Assembly (NCBI GenBank): GCA_025454955.1
Contig: JALONL010000012.1
Coordinates: 124,001 to 188,000 of the forward strand
DNA from: Bacteroidia bacterium
GTDB taxonomy: Bacteria; Bacteroidota; Bacteroidia; Palsa-965
Length of the DNA stretch: 64,000 nucleotides
Reading direction: 5' to 3'
Each line of letters starts with the position of its first letter. Position 1 is the first letter of the stretch. The translations under genes and the position numbers were made by a program. Shown here in pieces: positions 62,003-64,000 of this stretch. The notes under the pieces were generated by a model. The model searched no databases. It saw only the letters and a program-made list of their open reading frames with translations, and was not told where the DNA came from.

Positions 62003-63769
62003 ATGGCAACAAAAATTAAACCTGCAGGAAAGATTGCAATTATTTTACTGGTACTCGGTGGCATTTACGCCGGTAAAGTATTCTGGTGGGACAAACGTCC
62101 CACCGAGGCCAAAAAATCGCAAAACATTGGCGTAGTGGCACTGCCCGACGAGCCCAATGCTTCGCTTACCGGACAAGCCACCAAACTCCCGCTCCCCGGT
62201 GCTGAACCTGCGGCCAACGGCGGAACCAAAATTGTTTGGAAAGTAATGGCATGGAACTCGCAATTCCCGCTCATGTATGCCAACGGCGGTGCCAACACCA
62301 CCAAAGGCTCGCTCATGGATGCCGCCAAAGTACAGGTGGAAGTTGTTCGTCAGGACGACTGTTTTAAGACTATTACCGATATGGTGAAGTTTGCACAGGA
62401 GTATAAAGAGAATCCCAATACGCCTGGCGTATTCGCTTCATTTATGGGCGATGGTATGCCGGCTTTCTTTGCCGGTTTGTGCAAAGAGCTCGAACCACTT
62501 GGCCCCGAATACCAGCCGGTAGCTTTTTACGCAATGGGCAAATCGTATGGCGAAGACCAGTTGATGGGCCCCGAATCGTGGAAAGCCGATCCGAAAAACG
62601 CCATTGGCCGCACGGTATCCTGCGTAATGAAAGACGGTGATATGAATATCCTGCTCAAATGGGCCGGCGATAATGGCCTGAAAGTGAATCCCGATGAAAC
62701 CTCTTACGATAAAGATGCGATTAACCTTATTGCAGCAAATGACTTTCTTCAGGCTGCAGAAAAGTACATTACCGGCTACAAGGAAAAACGCAAAATTGTG
62801 AAGGATGGCCTGAAAACCAGCGAGGAAATTGAAGTAGGTGTTGACGCCGTAGCCACCTGGACTCCCGGCGACGTAAACATTTCCCAGAAAAAAGGCGGAC
62901 TGGTAACCATTGCTTCTACAAAGCAATACTCTACCCAGATGCCCAACATCACTATTTCCATCAAGAAATTTCTCAACGATCACCGCACCGATGTGGAGAA
63001 CATCATTGTGGCACTTTCACAGGCCGGCGACCAGGTGCGTTCGTTTAAAGAAGCCAAGTCGTTTGCCGCCGACGTTTCTGCCAAAGTGTATAACGAGCAA
63101 ACCGGTGCGTACTGGATGAAATACTACGACGGTGTGGTGGAAAAAGACATACAGGGCAAAGAAGTATCGCTGGGCGGCTCAATGGCATTCAACCTGAGCG
63201 ACTGCTCCGATATGTTTGGCCTCGGCAAAGACGGCATCGACCGCTACAAAGCCGTGTACACCACCTTCGGCGATATTCTGGCCAAAATGTATCCCGAATA
63301 CATGGCCACCTATCCGGCCTACCAGCAGGTGGTGGATAAATCGTTTGTGGCCACCGTGCGCTCCAACCATCCCGAACTCCTCGAAGGCAAAACCATTCAG
63401 GTAAATTATGCACCTGAAATGAAACAAACCGTGTCGTCGAAATCATACAGCATCGAGTTCGAATCGGGCAGCGCCGTTATCAAAGCCGAATCGTACTCCG
63501 TACTCGACGAGATCATGAAGAGCGCCATTGTGGCCGAAGGCCTCAAACTGGGCATCTACGGCCACACCGACAATACCGGCAATGCCGACGCCAACCAGAA
63601 ACTCTCCGAAGACCGCGCCAATGCCGTGAAAAACTACCTGCTCGGCAAAGGACTTGCGGCCAACCGCGTGGAAACAAAAGGCTTCGGTCAATCGCAACCC
63701 ATTGCCGACAACAAAACGGCCGATGGCAAAGCACGCAACCGCCGCGTGCAGATTGTGCTGGGCCAGTAA
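62003..63769 (+). CDS. Membrane-anchored ABC solute-binding domain fused to OmpA peptidoglycan-binding domain
   Basis: 588 residues. A short basic N-terminus (MATKIKPAGK) and one uncleaved TM helix (IAIILLVLGGIYAGKVFWW) anchor it in the inner membrane. Residues about 75-430 resemble an NMT1/SsuA/THI5-like solute-binding domain (TKIVWKVMAWNSQFPLMYANGG start, VDAVATWTPGDV, ITISIKKFLNDHRTDVENI). The C-terminal 120 residues are OmpA: FESGSAVIKAESYSVLDEI, YGHTDNTGNADANQKLSEDRA (Asp and Arg 15 apart, as in DAP binders), KGFGQSQPIADNKT, ARNRRVQIVL. TM plus OmpA resembles MotB-type layout. An ABC permease follows after 41 bases. Confidence 0.85.
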   Translation: MATKIKPAGKIAIILLVLGGIYAGKVFWWDKRPTEAKKSQNIGVVALPDEPNASLTGQATKLPLPGAEPAANGGTKIVWKVMAWNSQFPLMYANGGANTTKGSLMDAAKVQVEVVRQDDCFKTITDMVKFAQEYKENPNTPGVFASFMGDGMPAFFAGLCKELEPLGPEYQPVAFYAMGKSYGEDQLMGPESWKADPKNAIGRTVSCVMKDGDMNILLKWAGDNGLKVNPDETSYDKDAINLIAANDFLQAAEKYITGYKEKRKIVKDGLKTSEEIEVGVDAVATWTPGDVNISQKKGGLVTIASTKQYSTQMPNITISIKKFLNDHRTDVENIIVALSQAGDQVRSFKEAKSFAADVSAKVYNEQTGAYWMKYYDGVVEKDIQGKEVSLGGSMAFNLSDCSDMFGLGKDGIDRYKAVYTTFGDILAKMYPEYMATYPAYQQVVDKSFVATVRSNHPELLEGKTIQVNYAPEMKQTVSSKSYSIEFESGSAVIKAESYSVLDEIMKSAIVAEGLKLGIYGHTDNTGNADANQKLSEDRANAVKNYLLGKGLAANRVETKGFGQSQPIADNKTADGKARNRRVQIVLGQ

Positions 63770-63810
63770 GCCGCACCCAAAGCAGTGAACACCAAACCTG
63801 AACTGCACAC

Positions 63811-64000
63811 ATGAACGATCTCTCAAAACTCTTTGTACCGTTTTCCGCCATCAGTCGGAAAACGGTACTTACTTTAATAGTGGCCGAAACCATTGTGGCC
63901 CTGCTCATCTGGCAGCTTTCCGGCAACGGTCTCATTCCCTCGCCCACCAAAGTACTCGACGCGCTGGGGCGTGTGGCTAGCGATCCGAATTTCTCTTTTG
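63811..64000 (+). CDS. ABC transporter permease, NitT/TauT type (N-terminal part, cut by window edge)
   Basis: ATG at 63811 opens a frame that stays open to the window end, 63 codons, absent from the ORF track because of its missing stop. The translation has a short cytoplasmic start, a TM helix (TVLTLIVAETIVALLIWQL) and then GLIPSPTKVLDALGRV. The IPSPxxVLxAL motif after the first helix is characteristic of SsuC/TauC/NrtB-like permeases. It would form the channel fed by the solute-binding domain encoded just upstream; the ATPase should lie past the edge. Confidence 0.75.
   Translation, partial: MNDLSKLFVPFSAISRKTVLTLIVAETIVALLIWQLSGNGLIPSPTKVLDALGRVASDPNFSF

Noticed and set aside
1-64000. 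tRNA, rRNA, riboswitches, integrases and transposases
   Set aside because: Read for conserved tRNA arms, rRNA segments and transposase or integrase motifs; none recognised. A tool-based scan could still reveal small RNAs.

Overview
The window comes from a bacterium of the phylum Bacteroidota. The evidence is internal. Eight predicted surface or secreted proteins end in type IX secretion system (T9SS) C-terminal sorting domains. There is a PorP/SprF - OmpA (PorE-like) - gliding-type adhesin module. TAnnTTTG promoter elements are frequent, no Shine-Dalgarno pattern stands out, two LytTR two-component systems occur, and Bacteroidota-restricted families (DUF4296, DUF5723, HU-CCDC81/SPOR) are present. 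The class cannot be fixed from this sequence alone. No rRNA, tRNA, CRISPR array, phage or insertion sequence was recognised.

Layout. 1-8.2 kb holds metabolic and housekeeping genes: 3-hydroxyacyl-CoA dehydrogenase (cut by the left edge), a MarR regulator, nitronate monooxygenase, a GT-C-like membrane protein, a methyltransferase, an EamA exporter, a small HMA metal-binding protein coupled to an aldehyde dehydrogenase, two tandem paralogous membrane proteins and a GNAT acetyltransferase. 8.2-8.65 kb is a gene-free block of palindromic and tandem repeats. 8.7-11.8 kb has an SDR, a DUF5723 outer-membrane protein, a DUF4296 lipoprotein and a small secreted protein. 12-15.3 kb is a tight carotenoid operon (crtD-like, cruF-like, crtZ, crtYcd-like lycopene cyclase) whose content fits a monocyclic, saproxanthin/myxol-type carotenoid. 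16-20 kb carries two T9SS cargo proteins. 20-25 kb has an M20 dipeptidase, a LEA14-like lipoprotein, a second palindromic repeat array, an MsbA-type ABC exporter and another T9SS cargo. 25.4-28.6 kb has a YcbB-type L,D-transpeptidase and a T9SS-sorted fibre-like protein. 28.7-32.5 kb is a propeller-sensor histidine kinase with its LytTR regulator.

32.5-38.9 kb (minus strand) is a three-gene T9SS module with one- to few-base overlaps: a 1079-aa PKD adhesin, a PorP/SprF protein and a PorE-like OmpA protein. 39-46.5 kb holds small proteins, an SBBP-propeller T9SS protein and kdsB for LPS Kdo activation. A third REP-like cluster follows at 46.5 kb. 46.7-54.5 kb has an HU-CCDC81/SPOR protein, an orphan YhcG-type PDDEXK nuclease, a small L,D-transpeptidase, a glycine-rich T9SS protein with an ALK/LTK-like domain, xseA-xseB and a DUF1801 protein. 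54.6-57.3 kb is a TPR histidine kinase with a second LytTR regulator. 57.6-60.1 kb is another T9SS cargo.

60.3 kb to the right edge is the most unusual part. It is one apparent operon made of a coiled-coil cytoplasmic protein, a two-TM protein with a long coiled coil, an inner-membrane-anchored ABC-type solute-binding domain fused to an OmpA peptidoglycan-binding domain, and the start of a NitT/TauT-type ABC permease. This looks like an envelope-spanning ABC machine whose binding protein is tethered both to the inner membrane and to the cell wall.

A recurrent architectural feature is a TAnnTTTG (or one-mismatch) -7 element ending only 3-6 bases before the start codon. It is seen for about nine genes and suggests many leaderless transcripts.
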